56,331 nt of DNA from Kingella denitrificans ATCC 33394 (GTDB lineage: Bacteria; Pseudomonadota; Gammaproteobacteria; Burkholderiales; Neisseriaceae): positions 1,997,196-2,053,526 of the forward strand of contig NZ_GL870929.1 of assembly GCF_000190695.1 (NCBI RefSeq). Direction: 5' to 3'. The notes below the pieces were generated by a model. That model searched no databases and was not told the origin of the DNA. It worked only from the letters and a program-made list of their open reading frames with translations. Shown here piece by piece: positions 18,501-26,976 of the stretch. The position numbers were made by a program, and so were the translations under genes. The first letter of the stretch is position 1, and each line of letters begins with the position of its first letter.

Positions 18501-19465
18501 GAGCCGTCCAGCGCCATGTCTTTGTCTTTATCCAGATTCGGATGCACGCGCAGGTTGAACACCAAATCGGCCTGCGGCAGGTTCGGCATGAACGCGCGCG
18601 GGTTGATGTTTTGGCCTTGGATATCGACGTGTTCGATAAGCTGGCCCAGATGTTCGGCAAACGGGCGGATTTGGGTGCTGGCATGTAGGCCGACGCCGTT
18701 GCCCGTCAAATCGGTTTTCAGTTGGATTTGTTGCAGGCTGCCTGACGCGTTCAATGTGTTGTCCACCGCAATGCCGTCCAGCTCGCCTTTGGACAGCAGC
18801 TTGCCGTTCAGGGCAAAGGGCGACTGGGTTTGCAGGCTGGCCTGCCCTTTGGTGGCCGCCCAATAATTATCCAGCGCCTGCACGTCCAGCAAATGCTGCC
18901 GGTGGTCGTAATGGTAGGCCGCGCGGATGCGGTTCAGGATTTCGGTTTTGTTCTGCGTGATTTTGCCCACTTCAATCTGCTGCACGTCAATCTGCACGGG
19001 CAGGCTGATGCTTTGTGGCAGTTCGGGTGCAGGCTGCTTTGGTTTGGGCGGCGTGGGCTTGGTGGCAATGTGCAAATCGCCCAGCGCCAGCTTCTGCACC
19101 AGCAGGTGCCGCTGCCACAAGGCTTGCGGCTGCCATGCCAATTCCACGTGGCTGAATTTCAAATCCGCGCTTTCGGTCTGCACGCTGACCTGGTCGGCGG
19201 CAAAGCCGTGCCACACGCTGCCGGAGAGCGATTCGGTTTCAATCTGCACATTGGAAAAACGCGGCACCTGCTTCAAGGCGAAGCGCAGGCCGTCGGTGGT
19301 GGTCAAAAGCCAGACCACGCCTGCGCCCAAGCCTGTAACCAGCGTGAGCGAGCCGAACAGCGTGTATTTCAGCCAGCGGTAACGCGGACGCTTCGGCGGA
19401 ACGGGTGCAGGCTGCTTTTGGCTTTCGTTTTCAGGCAGGGGGAGTGTGGAAGCGGAATCGGTCAT
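15581..19465 (-). CDS. tamB: Translocation and assembly module protein TamB
   Basis: TamB is a very long inner-membrane-anchored protein with a periplasmic beta-taco groove. It works with TamA and is thought to move phospholipids or help assemble outer-membrane proteins. The 1294-residue product has a cytoplasmic tail, one membrane anchor (around 30-52, LFGSLTLVTGLGAGVVWLL), a long repetitive beta-rich region and the conserved C-terminal DUF490 domain ending VEVKYIRRFD. The gene is 21 bases after tamA in the same direction, an operon. At least seven uptake sequences lie in frame. One of them encodes part of the N-terminal tail (KQPAP before PPKRPRYR). No frameshift is present. Confidence 0.93.
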   Translation of the reverse strand: MTDSASTLPLPENESQKQPAPVPPKRPRYRWLKYTLFGSLTLVTGLGAGVVWLLTTTDGLRFALKQVPRFSNVQIETESLSGSVWHGFAADQVSVQTESADLKFSHVELAWQPQALWQRHLLVQKLALGDLHIATKPTPPKPKQPAPELPQSISLPVQIDVQQIEVGKITQNKTEILNRIRAAYHYDHRQHLLDVQALDNYWAATKGQASLQTQSPFALNGKLLSKGELDGIAVDNTLNASGSLQQIQLKTDLTGNGVGLHASTQIRPFAEHLGQLIEHVDIQGQNINPRAFMPNLPQADLVFNLRVHPNLDKDKDMALDGSLDLRNEKPQAANQSGIPVRTLAGTFHINDSGAIEIPDLRAQLMKDGQITLNGGIYAQKQTLNLQAKIEQLTAADAATLSTPIQGTLNGSLHAKGTFTEPNIAWQLKTERAQSTGTLKIATDTAKGQRTLLIENGEILPNQGGKLKIAGSLQLFQSQKLSATAESQGFNPAKLYPGLPEGNINGKITAGGELAKQSFQSSLHFSPSTVSGAPLSGKGDIRYENQHLSQANTDIQLGSNHIRTQGAFGKRGDTLALDIHAPNLHLFGFGLQGLLTAKGSLTSTADGFTQMEAKLAGQARQFAVGDAVKAQNIDFTVQASPDASRPLNVSLKGNGISAGGTQIQQADVQLNGTLRQHQIKAQSSLHIDKKPLTLNIAAAGGLNDAQQWHGTVSTLDVGGALQLRLQNAMKLEAGAKRVVLSAANWQALGGTLQLQQFSWDTQSGLNTKGSANQLHLAQLHNFYKPPVEHDLVIAANWDMSYSHSPRGFLQLKQLSGDVILPTARKQALNLSGFVLNTTLDGRGIQNQVQAGTRYGKLQGQYNILRSFGQGNLLTAPVSGSLQLTNENLDSLRNVMPIGQTVTGRLHANVTIGGQVNQPKLGGTLTGDNLSYRHRQIGIILDNGTLKSHLDGDRWLVDSLQFARKNGTVTLTGSATLANSTPNVDAQVVFERYPVLDQVNRQLTLSGTTKVLYGNNGFTLDGKLVTDEGRFGFQESNAPTLDDDVVVLGEAKPEAAKPMPFNLNLVFDLNNKFHFSGEGLKVTLGGQLALKSSTTSDIQAVGSVHVVRGQYKAYGQDLVVKKGIISFVGPISQPNLNIRAERRNSPVGAGVEVLGNLNEPRIRLVTNEPMSEKDKLSWLILNRASSGNSGDNAALATAASAFLAGKVADRTGLLDNFGLTSEQTRNAATGEMNPAQQVLTFGKQLTHNLSLSYEAGLQTSSQTVKLIYQLARSFQIIAKMGTNSSGVEVKYIRRFD

Positions 19466-19486
19466 AACGGAAATAATGCGGGAAAA

Positions 19487-21325
19487 TTAAAAGCGGGTGC
19501 CGAGGCTGATGTGCCAGCGGATTTTGCGGTCGTGGTGGCCGTAGGCGATATCGAACGAGAACGGGGCGACCGGGCTGAACCAGCGCACGCCCAAACCCGT
19601 GCCGTGGCGCGGCGTGATGGTTTGGAAGGTTTGCGCCGTACCGCCGATGTCGTGGAAGACGGCCAGCGCGAAATCGTTTTTAATCGGGTATTGGTATTCC
19701 AGGCTGGCCACGAACATGGCGCGTTCCGGCAGGACCACGGAGCTGCCGGGCAGACGGCGGCCGATGCTGTCCAATTCGTAACCGCGCACGGACGATGCGC
19801 CGCCGGTACGGAACATGAGCGTGGAAGGCACGCCGTTGGTATTGAAATTGCCTTTGCTATAAACATAACCCAGTTCGCCGCGCACCACGAAAGTGCCCAA
19901 CGCTTTGTTTTCCGGCGTGAAATAATAACCCGCGCTGCCTTTGACGCGCGCCATAAAGGAAGACGACATCAGGCGGCCCAGCGTGGTACCGATTTTGCCG
20001 TCGAAATAATAGCCGTTGGCGGGGCGCAGCGTGGTTTCGATGCTCTGTTTGCGCCATGATGCGGTGAGCATGGTGGCATAGCGGCGGTCCAGCTTGAGGT
20101 TTTGTTCGGGGATTCTGCCGTCTTCGGCAATAAATTCAATGCCGTATCGCGCGTCGATGCCGCTGCGGTCACGCACGCGCCAAATGCCGCTGGTCACGGA
20201 GCGTGTTTCCAGTTTTTGCGTGGTGTTGCGCTTGTAGGCCAGATTGCTCGTCCAATAATAGCCCGAGCTTTGGCGCGGCTGGCTGATGCCGACGCTGAAA
20301 TTGGTCTGATAGCGGTCCATGGCGAACGAGGTGGAGCCGACATAGCCGCGGTTGAACAGGTTGTAGTGTTCGTAGCCCAGCGAGCCGCCCAGCCCGTATT
20401 CGGAATCGAAGCTCAAACCGGCTTCGATTTTTTGGCGTGGCAGTTCGATGACGGAGACTTTCACGGGCACGCGGTCGCCCTGCCGTTCGTCAAAAGCAGC
20501 CTGCACCGATGCGCCGGAATAATGGCTGTTGTTTTCTAGGGCTTGCTGGTAATCCAGCAGTTTGTCCAAATCGTACACGTCGCCCGGTTTGAATTGCGCC
20601 AAGCCTTCAACAACAGAAACGGGGTAACGCCGGTTGCCTTCGATTTGGAAATCGCCGAAGTAAATCGGCTGCTGGCTGTTGATTTGTACCGACAAATCGG
20701 CGCGGTGCGTTTGCGGATTGACGGTGGCTTGGGTTTGGGTGAGGGTGGCCAGCGGGTATTTGCGGCGGGTCACGGCGCTCAAGGCCGCCGTTTTGCTGGC
20801 CGACCAGTGTTCTTGACGGAAGGGCGTGCCCACGGGCAGCTGCCACGAACGCAGGGCGTTTTTATAGTAAGTGCCCAATTCGCGGTCTTTCAGGATGTCG
20901 CCCAAAATGGCCACATTGACTTGGTCGATGCGGGTGCGTTCGCCGGCGGCCACTTTCACCAACCAGCCTGCACCTTGGCGGCTCACGGAAACTTGCGCGT
21001 TGAAATAGCCTTCGGTTTTGAGCAGGTTTTGCGCTTCTTTCGGGGTGTCTTCGGCAAGGAAGTTGATTTGTTCGTCGTCCAGTTCTTCCCGACGCTGGTG
21101 GTCGATAATCGGCAGGTATTTTTCCAGAAGTTCCTGCAGTTCTTGATTATCGACTTGAACGGTGACGGGGTATTTGGGTTTGAGCGGTTTGTCCGATTCG
21201 GCGGTTTTGGCTGGGCCTTTGGTCGGTTCTTCGGCGGCCTGTGCGTCTTCTGCCCATGCGGCGGTGTGGGCGAACAGGCTCAGTGAACAGAGACAGGCGA
21301 TGAGGCGGAGGCGGTGTTGTGCCAT
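19487..21325 (-). CDS. tamA: Translocation and assembly module outer-membrane protein TamA
   Basis: TamA is an Omp85-family outer-membrane barrel that partners TamB. The 612-residue protein starts with a signal peptide (MAQHRLRLIACLCSLSLFAHTAAWA). Periplasmic POTRA domains follow to about residue 270, and then a 16-strand barrel with an aromatic C-terminus (WHISLGTRF). I place the start at 21325, because the signal peptide begins there. A longer frame to 21424 adds sequence that would block export. The ribosome site is weak. Upstream the strand is filled with uptake sequences, a short dispersed repeat and a Correia element, so a promoter may lie within those repeats. Confidence 0.92.
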   Translation of the reverse strand: MAQHRLRLIACLCSLSLFAHTAAWAEDAQAAEEPTKGPAKTAESDKPLKPKYPVTVQVDNQELQELLEKYLPIIDHQRREELDDEQINFLAEDTPKEAQNLLKTEGYFNAQVSVSRQGAGWLVKVAAGERTRIDQVNVAILGDILKDRELGTYYKNALRSWQLPVGTPFRQEHWSASKTAALSAVTRRKYPLATLTQTQATVNPQTHRADLSVQINSQQPIYFGDFQIEGNRRYPVSVVEGLAQFKPGDVYDLDKLLDYQQALENNSHYSGASVQAAFDERQGDRVPVKVSVIELPRQKIEAGLSFDSEYGLGGSLGYEHYNLFNRGYVGSTSFAMDRYQTNFSVGISQPRQSSGYYWTSNLAYKRNTTQKLETRSVTSGIWRVRDRSGIDARYGIEFIAEDGRIPEQNLKLDRRYATMLTASWRKQSIETTLRPANGYYFDGKIGTTLGRLMSSSFMARVKGSAGYYFTPENKALGTFVVRGELGYVYSKGNFNTNGVPSTLMFRTGGASSVRGYELDSIGRRLPGSSVVLPERAMFVASLEYQYPIKNDFALAVFHDIGGTAQTFQTITPRHGTGLGVRWFSPVAPFSFDIAYGHHDRKIRWHISLGTRF

Positions 21326-21480
21326 AAGGGTGCGTCTTAATGTGGGTGTTGTAAGGTTCCATGCAGCCTGCATGGGCAGCCAGCGGGAAAGCGGTATTGT
21401 AAGGGCTATGGGGGAACTTGCCAAATGCTGCGGTGTAAAAATCAGGGTGCAGGCTGCTTTTGCTACGGGCAGCCGCCCAA

Positions 21481-21507
21481 GCGCGGGTATGGCGGCGCAA
21501 CGCCATG
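21481..21507 (-). repeat. Short dispersed repeat (CATGGCGTTGCGCCGCCATACC type), copy a
   Basis: Minus-strand copy of a motif that recurs at about 30643, 32351, 40226, 53233 and 54298. It directly precedes the Correia element. Confidence 0.7.
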
Positions 21508-21536
21508 TTCACCGTTCCGATACGGCGGCCGCCATT

Positions 21537-21642
21537 TATAGTGAATTAAAATCGCAATGATACGGCGTTGGCTCGCCTTGACGTACTACTTGTACGCCTT
21601 GCGGCTCGCCGCCTTGTCTCATTTTTATTTTAATCCACTATA
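21537..21642 (-). repeat. Correia-type element, copy 2
   Basis: 106 bp, inverted relative to copy 1, with one changed base in the left end (TATAGTGAATTAAAAT). It lies just downstream of priA and is a direct repeat of copy 3 on priA's other side. Confidence 0.9.
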
Positions 21643-21688
21643 AAAAGCAGCCTGCACATGGGGTACGGAAGGTGCAGGCTGCTTTTGG
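21643..21688. terminator. Terminator of priA
   Basis: Uptake-sequence pair with A and T runs, adjoining the Correia end, 13 bases beyond the priA stop on the minus strand. Confidence 0.7.
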
Positions 21689-21700
21689 GATGGGGCAGGC

Positions 21701-23860
21701 TCACATGTCCACGCAGTCCACATCGATATGCCAACGGATGCGGTGGTTGCGGGTTTGCTGTGCGTAATGCGCCCACAGGTGCAGGGCTTGGTGCAGGGCG
21801 TTGCGGTCGGTGCTTTCCACGAACACCTGCGCCCGTTCGCGTGCCGCCAGCCGCGCCATCGCCATCGGCACGGCGCCGAATTGGTAAACGTGTTCGGGCA
21901 GGTGCGCCGCCACGGTATCGCGCAGGCGGTTGAGCCATTCGGTGGCTTCCGACAGTTGGGGCGCATCGGCGCGGACGGCGGCCTGAAAACCGAACGGCGG
22001 CAGGTTCAGCAGTTCGCGCTGTGCCGATTCGTGGTTGGCAAAGAGGGCGTAATCCTGCGCTTTCACGGCGGCGAACACTGGATTGTCGGGCAGGCGCGTC
22101 TGAATCAACACGCGGCCTGCATGTTCGGCACGGCCTGCACGGCCTGCCACCTGCATCAGTTCGGCAAACAGGTGTTCGGGCGCGCGGAAATCACTGCTGA
22201 ACAGCGCGCCGTCGGCATTCAGCACCACCACCAGGTTCAGCCGTGCGAAATCGTGCCCTTTGGCGAGCATTTGCGTGCCGACCAGGATATCGATTTGGCG
22301 GTTGTCGATTTGCGCATACAAATCCGCCCAGTCGTTTTTTCGGCCGGTGCTGTCTCTGTCCACGCGGGCAATGCGTGCTTGCGGCAGCAGGCTGCGCAGG
22401 GTTTCTTCCGCCCGCTGCGTGCCTTGTCCGACGGCGGTCAAATCCTGATTGCCGCATTCGCTGCATGCGTGCGGGATGGGCTGGCGGAAATCGCAATGGT
22501 GGCAGCGCAGTTGGCGGGCGCGCTGGTGCAGCACCATTTTGGCGGAGCAGTGCGGGCAGCCGAACGTGTGGCCGCAGTCGCCGCAAAACAGGGCGGGGGC
22601 GAATCCGCGGCGGTTCAGATACACCAACGACATGCCGCCGCGTTGCAGGTTGTCTTTCAGCAGCGACAGGGCTTGCGGCGAAAAGCCGTTTTCCAGCGGC
22701 AGGCGGCCGGTGTCGAGCAGGGTGATTTCGGGCAGTTTGGCGGCGGGATTGGCGCGGTGCGGCAGCGAAAGCAGGGTATATACGCCGGTTTTGGCTTTGT
22801 GCCAGCTTTCCAGGCTCGGCGTGGCGCTGCCCAGCACGATGGGGCAGCCGCTTTGTTTGGCGCGCCACACGGCCAGGTTGCGGGCGTTGTAACGCAAATC
22901 GCTGTCTTGCTTGAATGAGTCGTCGTGTTCTTCGTCCACAATCAGCAGCCCCAAATCGGCCATGGGCGTGAACACCGACAGCCGCGTGCCGACAATCAGC
23001 TTGGCGTGTCCGAGCAGGGCGCGCAGGTAGTCTTGGCTGCGCTGTGCGGCGGCGGTCTGGCTGTGCAGGACGGCGGTGGGGACGTTGGGAAAGCGTTGGG
23101 CGATGCGGTGCAACAGTTGCGGCGTTAAGTTGATTTCGGGCAGCAGAAACAGCACTTGCCGCCCTTCGGCCAGCACTTTGGCCATCACGTCGAAATACAC
23201 TTCGGTTTTGCCGCTGCCGGTGATGCCGTGCAACAGGAATACGCCGAACCGCCCCAAGGATTGGGCGATAGTATCGGCGGCGCGGCGTTGTTCGTCATTC
23301 AGCGTGTGGGAGGACGGGGGGATGGGTGCAGGCTGCTTTTCGTGTTGGGCAATCCAGCCGTGTTCGGTGTATTTTTGCAGCAGCGTGGCAGCCTGCGCGT
23401 GGATGTGTTTCAAGGCGGCCATGTCGGCGCCGCCGTGTTGCAATGCCTGCCAGAAGGCGGCCTGCTTGGTGTGCCGTGCCGGCGGTGCAGGCTGCTTTTT
23501 GCCTTCTTCGGACAGCGCGTACACAATGGGCGGCGCAGGCAGCGCGGCGGATTTGTGCTCTTTCAGCGCGGAGGGCAGCGCGGTGAAGGCGGTTTGCCCG
23601 ACAGGATAATGGTAATAACGCGCGGCAAAGCCCACCAGTTCGCGCCAGGCATCGGGCAGCAGGCCTTCGTCCAGCACGGCTTCGATGGGCAGGATTTTGT
23701 CGGGCGCAATATCGGGCTGTACGCCGGTTGCCCATACAATGCCGACCTGTTTCTGCCCGCGCAGCGAAACCAGCACGCGGCTGCCGGGGGGCAGGGCGGT
23801 GTCGTGGGTGTAGGTGAGCGGCGGCAGGGGGGAGTTGAGGGCGATGTGGTGGTAAATCAT
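21701..23860 (-). CDS. priA: Primosomal replication-restart helicase PriA
   Basis: PriA recognises stalled or repaired forks and reloads DnaB; it is a 3' to 5' superfamily 2 helicase in the cytoplasm. From the ATG at 23860 the protein has 719 residues, close to the usual length. The N-terminal 3'-DNA-binding domain is followed by the Walker A motif GITGSGKT (212-219) and the DEEH box. The zinc-binding cysteine groups CGDCGHTFGCPHC and CHHC/CSECG come next, then the C-terminal helicase lobe. A longer frame reading through the upstream Correia element to 23980 is not credible as coding sequence. Two uptake sequences encode KQPAP at 121-126 and 175-179 in the linker before the helicase. Confidence 0.96.
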   Translation of the reverse strand: MIYHHIALNSPLPPLTYTHDTALPPGSRVLVSLRGQKQVGIVWATGVQPDIAPDKILPIEAVLDEGLLPDAWRELVGFAARYYHYPVGQTAFTALPSALKEHKSAALPAPPIVYALSEEGKKQPAPPARHTKQAAFWQALQHGGADMAALKHIHAQAATLLQKYTEHGWIAQHEKQPAPIPPSSHTLNDEQRRAADTIAQSLGRFGVFLLHGITGSGKTEVYFDVMAKVLAEGRQVLFLLPEINLTPQLLHRIAQRFPNVPTAVLHSQTAAAQRSQDYLRALLGHAKLIVGTRLSVFTPMADLGLLIVDEEHDDSFKQDSDLRYNARNLAVWRAKQSGCPIVLGSATPSLESWHKAKTGVYTLLSLPHRANPAAKLPEITLLDTGRLPLENGFSPQALSLLKDNLQRGGMSLVYLNRRGFAPALFCGDCGHTFGCPHCSAKMVLHQRARQLRCHHCDFRQPIPHACSECGNQDLTAVGQGTQRAEETLRSLLPQARIARVDRDSTGRKNDWADLYAQIDNRQIDILVGTQMLAKGHDFARLNLVVVLNADGALFSSDFRAPEHLFAELMQVAGRAGRAEHAGRVLIQTRLPDNPVFAAVKAQDYALFANHESAQRELLNLPPFGFQAAVRADAPQLSEATEWLNRLRDTVAAHLPEHVYQFGAVPMAMARLAARERAQVFVESTDRNALHQALHLWAHYAQQTRNHRIRWHIDVDCVDM

Positions 23861-23894
23861 GATGACGCTGGGGTGCAGGCTGCTTTCTGTATTG

Positions 23895-24000
23895 TATAGT
23901 GGATTAAAATTGCAATGATACGTCGTTGGCTCGCCTTGACGTACTACTTGTACGCCTTGCGGCTCGCCGCCTTGTCTCATTTTTATTTTAATCCACTATA
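23895..24000 (-). repeat. Correia-type element, copy 3
   Basis: 106 bp with perfect TATAGTGGATTAAAAT ends, 34 bases upstream of the priA start codon and in the same orientation as copy 2. It probably forms part of the priA 5' untranslated region or promoter. Confidence 0.92.
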
Positions 24001-24102
24001 AAAGCAGCCTGCACTTTGTGGGACGCAAAGGCGGCTGCTCAAAGGCAGGGATAAGGGATGTGCAGGCTGCTTTTGATTCGGGCAACCTGTCGGCGGCACG
24101 GA

Positions 24103-25200
24103 TTAGAAATTGCCGCCGATACCGCGCGCGATTTGCTGCACGGCGGTTACGTACATGCGGCTGTGATTGTATTGCCACACCACATAAAAATTGTGCAGGC
24201 CCAAATAATATTCAAACTGCCCCGGTGCGGTTTCCAAACGGAACAGGAAGGCTTTCTCGATGTCGGCCACCGGTTCTGCAGGCGTGACGCCCCATTGGCG
24301 CAGCTGCCCCACGGTGTAGTTCAGCGCGGTCTTTTCGTCCACCAGCGCCTGAATTTTGGGCGATTCGGCCACCTGTGCAGGGACGAGCATCTTGCCGCCC
24401 GTCTGCCAGCCGTGCTGTTTCATATAATTGGCCACCGAAGCGGCGGTGTCGGGAATGTTGTTCCAAATGTCGCGCCGTCCGTCGCCGTCGAAATCCACCG
24501 CCCATTTGCGGAAGCTGGACGGCATGAACTGCGGCAGCCCCATCGCGCCGGCAAAGCTGCCGACAAAGCCCATCGGGTCGCGTTTTTCTTCCTGTGCCAG
24601 GCGCAAAAATTCGCCCAATTCTTTTTGGAACAGCTCGCCGCGGCGCGGGTAATCGAACGCCAGCGTGGCCAGCGATTCCGCCACGGGGATGTTGCCCTTG
24701 TTCGCGCCGTAATTGGTTTCAATGCCCAAAATGGCGACAATCAGCGGTGCAGGCACGCCGTAACGCGCGGCGGCTTGGTCGATGACGGCGCGGTGCGTCT
24801 GATAAAAACGGCGACCGCCGCTGATTTTCTGGCTGCCGGCATTGCCCGTGCGGAATTCATACCACGGGCGGCTGGTGCCGGGGCGGTTCATGATCGGGAT
24901 AATGTTGCCGCGGTAACCCACGCGCGAAAAGAAATCCTGCAAATACTGCATATCCAAACCGTTGGTTTGGTGTTGGTAACGGATAAACGTCTGCACATTC
25001 GGATTGGCCAAATAGCCCGTTTGCGCGACAGACGGTGCAGGCTGGTTGAAAAACGGCGGCGCGGCGTTCGGCTGCCGTTGCTGCTGCCACACGGTCAGAA
25101 TCGGGTCGTCCATATCGGCAGGGCGGCCGGTGGGCGTGAGCTGCTGCGAACACGCCATCAGCAGCGTCAGAATCGACAGGGAGACATAGCGCATATTCAT
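24103..25200 (-). CDS. mltB: Membrane-bound lytic murein transglycosylase B
   Basis: MltB cleaves the MurNAc-GlcNAc bond of peptidoglycan, leaving a 1,6-anhydro end. The 365-residue protein is a lipoprotein with the lipobox LMAC and acylated Cys17. The SLT-family catalytic glutamate is Glu161 in GIETNYG, and the typical AGAMGLPQFMPSSF segment follows. The C-terminal part (LETAPGQFEYYLGLHNFYVVWQYN) is also canonical. A run of Gln/Pro residues between the lipid anchor and the domain includes QPAP, encoded by a degenerate uptake sequence. The gene stands alone between repeats and the divergent gshA. Confidence 0.94.
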   Translation of the reverse strand: MNMRYVSLSILTLLMACSQQLTPTGRPADMDDPILTVWQQQRQPNAAPPFFNQPAPSVAQTGYLANPNVQTFIRYQHQTNGLDMQYLQDFFSRVGYRGNIIPIMNRPGTSRPWYEFRTGNAGSQKISGGRRFYQTHRAVIDQAAARYGVPAPLIVAILGIETNYGANKGNIPVAESLATLAFDYPRRGELFQKELGEFLRLAQEEKRDPMGFVGSFAGAMGLPQFMPSSFRKWAVDFDGDGRRDIWNNIPDTAASVANYMKQHGWQTGGKMLVPAQVAESPKIQALVDEKTALNYTVGQLRQWGVTPAEPVADIEKAFLFRLETAPGQFEYYLGLHNFYVVWQYNHSRMYVTAVQQIARGIGGNF

Positions 25201-25436
25201 GGTTTATCCTTGAAAAATAAAACAATATCGTGATGCAGTTTAACACAGTTTTGCATTGCCCGTCAGGCGCGGAAACGTTAAGCTGCTGTGCGGTTAAGGT
25301 TTTTATCCTGTTTTGCCGCCTGATTTTTGCGTTCAAAAGCAGCCTGCACAAAGCCGGCGTGCCGTTCGTGTATCGGAAGCAAATCGAATTCGTTATAATA
25401 CGCATCTCAAATGAATCATCAAAACGGAGTCCACTC

Positions 25437-26783
25437 ATGCAGCTGCCCGAAATTTCTCCTGAATATGCACACTACCTCAACGAATTCGAAGCCGTTATCC
25501 TGCAACAACACAGCAAAATCGAAGCCTGGTTCCGCCACCAGTGGAAGCAGCACACCCCGCCGTTTTACGGCTCGGTCGATATCCGCAACGCAGGCTACAA
25601 AATGGCCAGCATCGACATGAACCTCTTTCCCGGCGGCTTCAACAACCTGAACCCGAACTTCATCCCGCTGGCCACCATTGCCGCGCAAGACGCAGTGGAA
25701 CGCGCCTGCGAGTTCGCCAAATCCGTGCTGCTGATTCCCGAAAACCACACGCGCAACACGTTTTATCTGCAAAATGTCTATGCGCTGGCGGAGATTTTGC
25801 GCAACGCAGGCTTTGAAGTCCGCATCGGCTCGTTCAATCCCGAATTGACGGAAGCCACCGAATTTACCACCGCATTGGGCAACACATTGCTGATTGAGCC
25901 GTTGCAGCGCACCCGCGACCGCGTGCATTTGGCAGACGGTTTTTCGCCCTGCTTTGTGCTGCTGAACAACGATTTGTCGGGTGGCGTTCCCGAAATCTTG
26001 CAAAACATTGCCCAAACCGTGCTGCCGCCGCTGCACGCCGGTTGGACAACGCGCCGCAAAACGCACCATTTTGCCGCATACAACCAAGTGGCTGCCGAAT
26101 TCGCGCAACTTTTGGGCATTGACGAATGGCAAATCAACCCGTATTTCGAGCAAATCGGCGGTTTGAATTTTCAGGAACGCGAAGGTGAGGACGCTTTGGC
26201 GGCGGCGGTGGAGCGCGTGTTGGCGAAAATCCAGGCCAAATATGACGAAAAAGGCATTAAAGACAAACCGTTTGTGATTGTGAAGGCCGACGCGGGCACT
26301 TACGGCATGGGCGTGATGAGTGTGAAATCGGCTGATGAAGTGCGCAGCCTGAACCGCAAAAACCGCAATAAAATGGCGAAAGTCAAAGAAGGCTTGGAAG
26401 TGAGCGAAGTGATTGTCCAGGAAGGGATTTACACTTACGAAACGCTGAATGGCGCAGTGTCCGAGCCGGTGGTGTATATGATGGACAGGTTTGTCATCGG
26501 CGGCTTTTTCCGCGTGCACGAAGGCCGTGCGAACGACGAAAACCTGAATGCGGGCGGCATGGTGTTTGTGCCGCTGAACCAAAGCATTCCTTCAGCCGGC
26601 AGCGCCAACGACGAGGAAACCGAGCAAAACTGCAAGCGCGTGTTCGAGCAATGGGAAGAGCTGGGCATGGCGCGTCCGAATCTGGAAAAACCCGATTGCC
26701 CGAGCAACCGCCTGTATGTGTACGGCGTGATGGCGCGGCTGTCGCTTTTGGCGGCGGCGTTGGAATTGGAGAACGCTGCATAA
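25437..26783 (+). CDS. gshA: Glutamate-cysteine ligase, proteobacterial (T. ferrooxidans) type
   Basis: This enzyme makes gamma-glutamylcysteine, the first step of glutathione synthesis. It belongs to the family found in Neisseria and Acidithiobacillus rather than the E. coli type. The product has 448 residues from the ATG at 25437, which is preceded by GGAGT. The family's conserved blocks are present: YGSVDIRNAGYKMASIDMNLFPGGFNNL near the N-terminus, FVIVKADAGTYGMGVMSVKS in the centre, and FVIGGFFRVHEGRANDENLNAGG. A TATAAT box lies at 25394-25399, but no good -35 is visible. The frame extends upstream through an uptake sequence; I do not include that part. Confidence 0.94.
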   Translation: MQLPEISPEYAHYLNEFEAVILQQHSKIEAWFRHQWKQHTPPFYGSVDIRNAGYKMASIDMNLFPGGFNNLNPNFIPLATIAAQDAVERACEFAKSVLLIPENHTRNTFYLQNVYALAEILRNAGFEVRIGSFNPELTEATEFTTALGNTLLIEPLQRTRDRVHLADGFSPCFVLLNNDLSGGVPEILQNIAQTVLPPLHAGWTTRRKTHHFAAYNQVAAEFAQLLGIDEWQINPYFEQIGGLNFQEREGEDALAAAVERVLAKIQAKYDEKGIKDKPFVIVKADAGTYGMGVMSVKSADEVRSLNRKNRNKMAKVKEGLEVSEVIVQEGIYTYETLNGAVSEPVVYMMDRFVIGGFFRVHEGRANDENLNAGGMVFVPLNQSIPSAGSANDEETEQNCKRVFEQWEELGMARPNLEKPDCPSNRLYVYGVMARLSLLAAALELENAA

Positions 26784-26786
26784 TTT

Positions 26787-26841
26787 TTGAAACCCCGAAT
26801 TTGGCCGAATAGGAAAGAATGTGCCGAAGACGGGGTTTTCA
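26787..26841 (+). terminator. Terminator after gshA
   Basis: TGAAACCCCG and CGGGGTTTTCA form a long stem without any uptake sequence, unlike most terminators in the window. The T-run is short, so it may also act as a weak terminator. Confidence 0.5.
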
Positions 26842-26976
26842 AAGGTTGGCCGACGGGATTTATGGCATAATGCGATAGATTGAAATGAATAATATTCTCT
26901 AAATTTTATCAAAAGCAATCCCTGTTTGGGCACGGCCAAACGTCTTTTTCTAATTGTTTCAAAATGGTTTTTTATC

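Larger units (their letters stand above)
21326..21700. other. Repeat-filled intergenic region between tamA and priA
   Basis: It contains a palindromic uptake site ATGCAGCCTGCAT near 21360, another uptake core near 21449, a short dispersed repeat, a 106-bp Correia element and an uptake-sequence hairpin. I see no gene. tamA is read leftwards from it and priA ends at its right edge. Confidence 0.7.

Noticed and set aside
23861..23980. N-terminal extension of PriA through the Correia element
   Set aside because: The extension would encode repeat sequence; PriA homologues begin at MIYHHIAL.
25230..25436. Upstream extension of gshA (69 codons)
   Set aside because: It runs through an uptake sequence and the -10 box; the ATG at 25437 has a GGAGT site and begins the conserved part.
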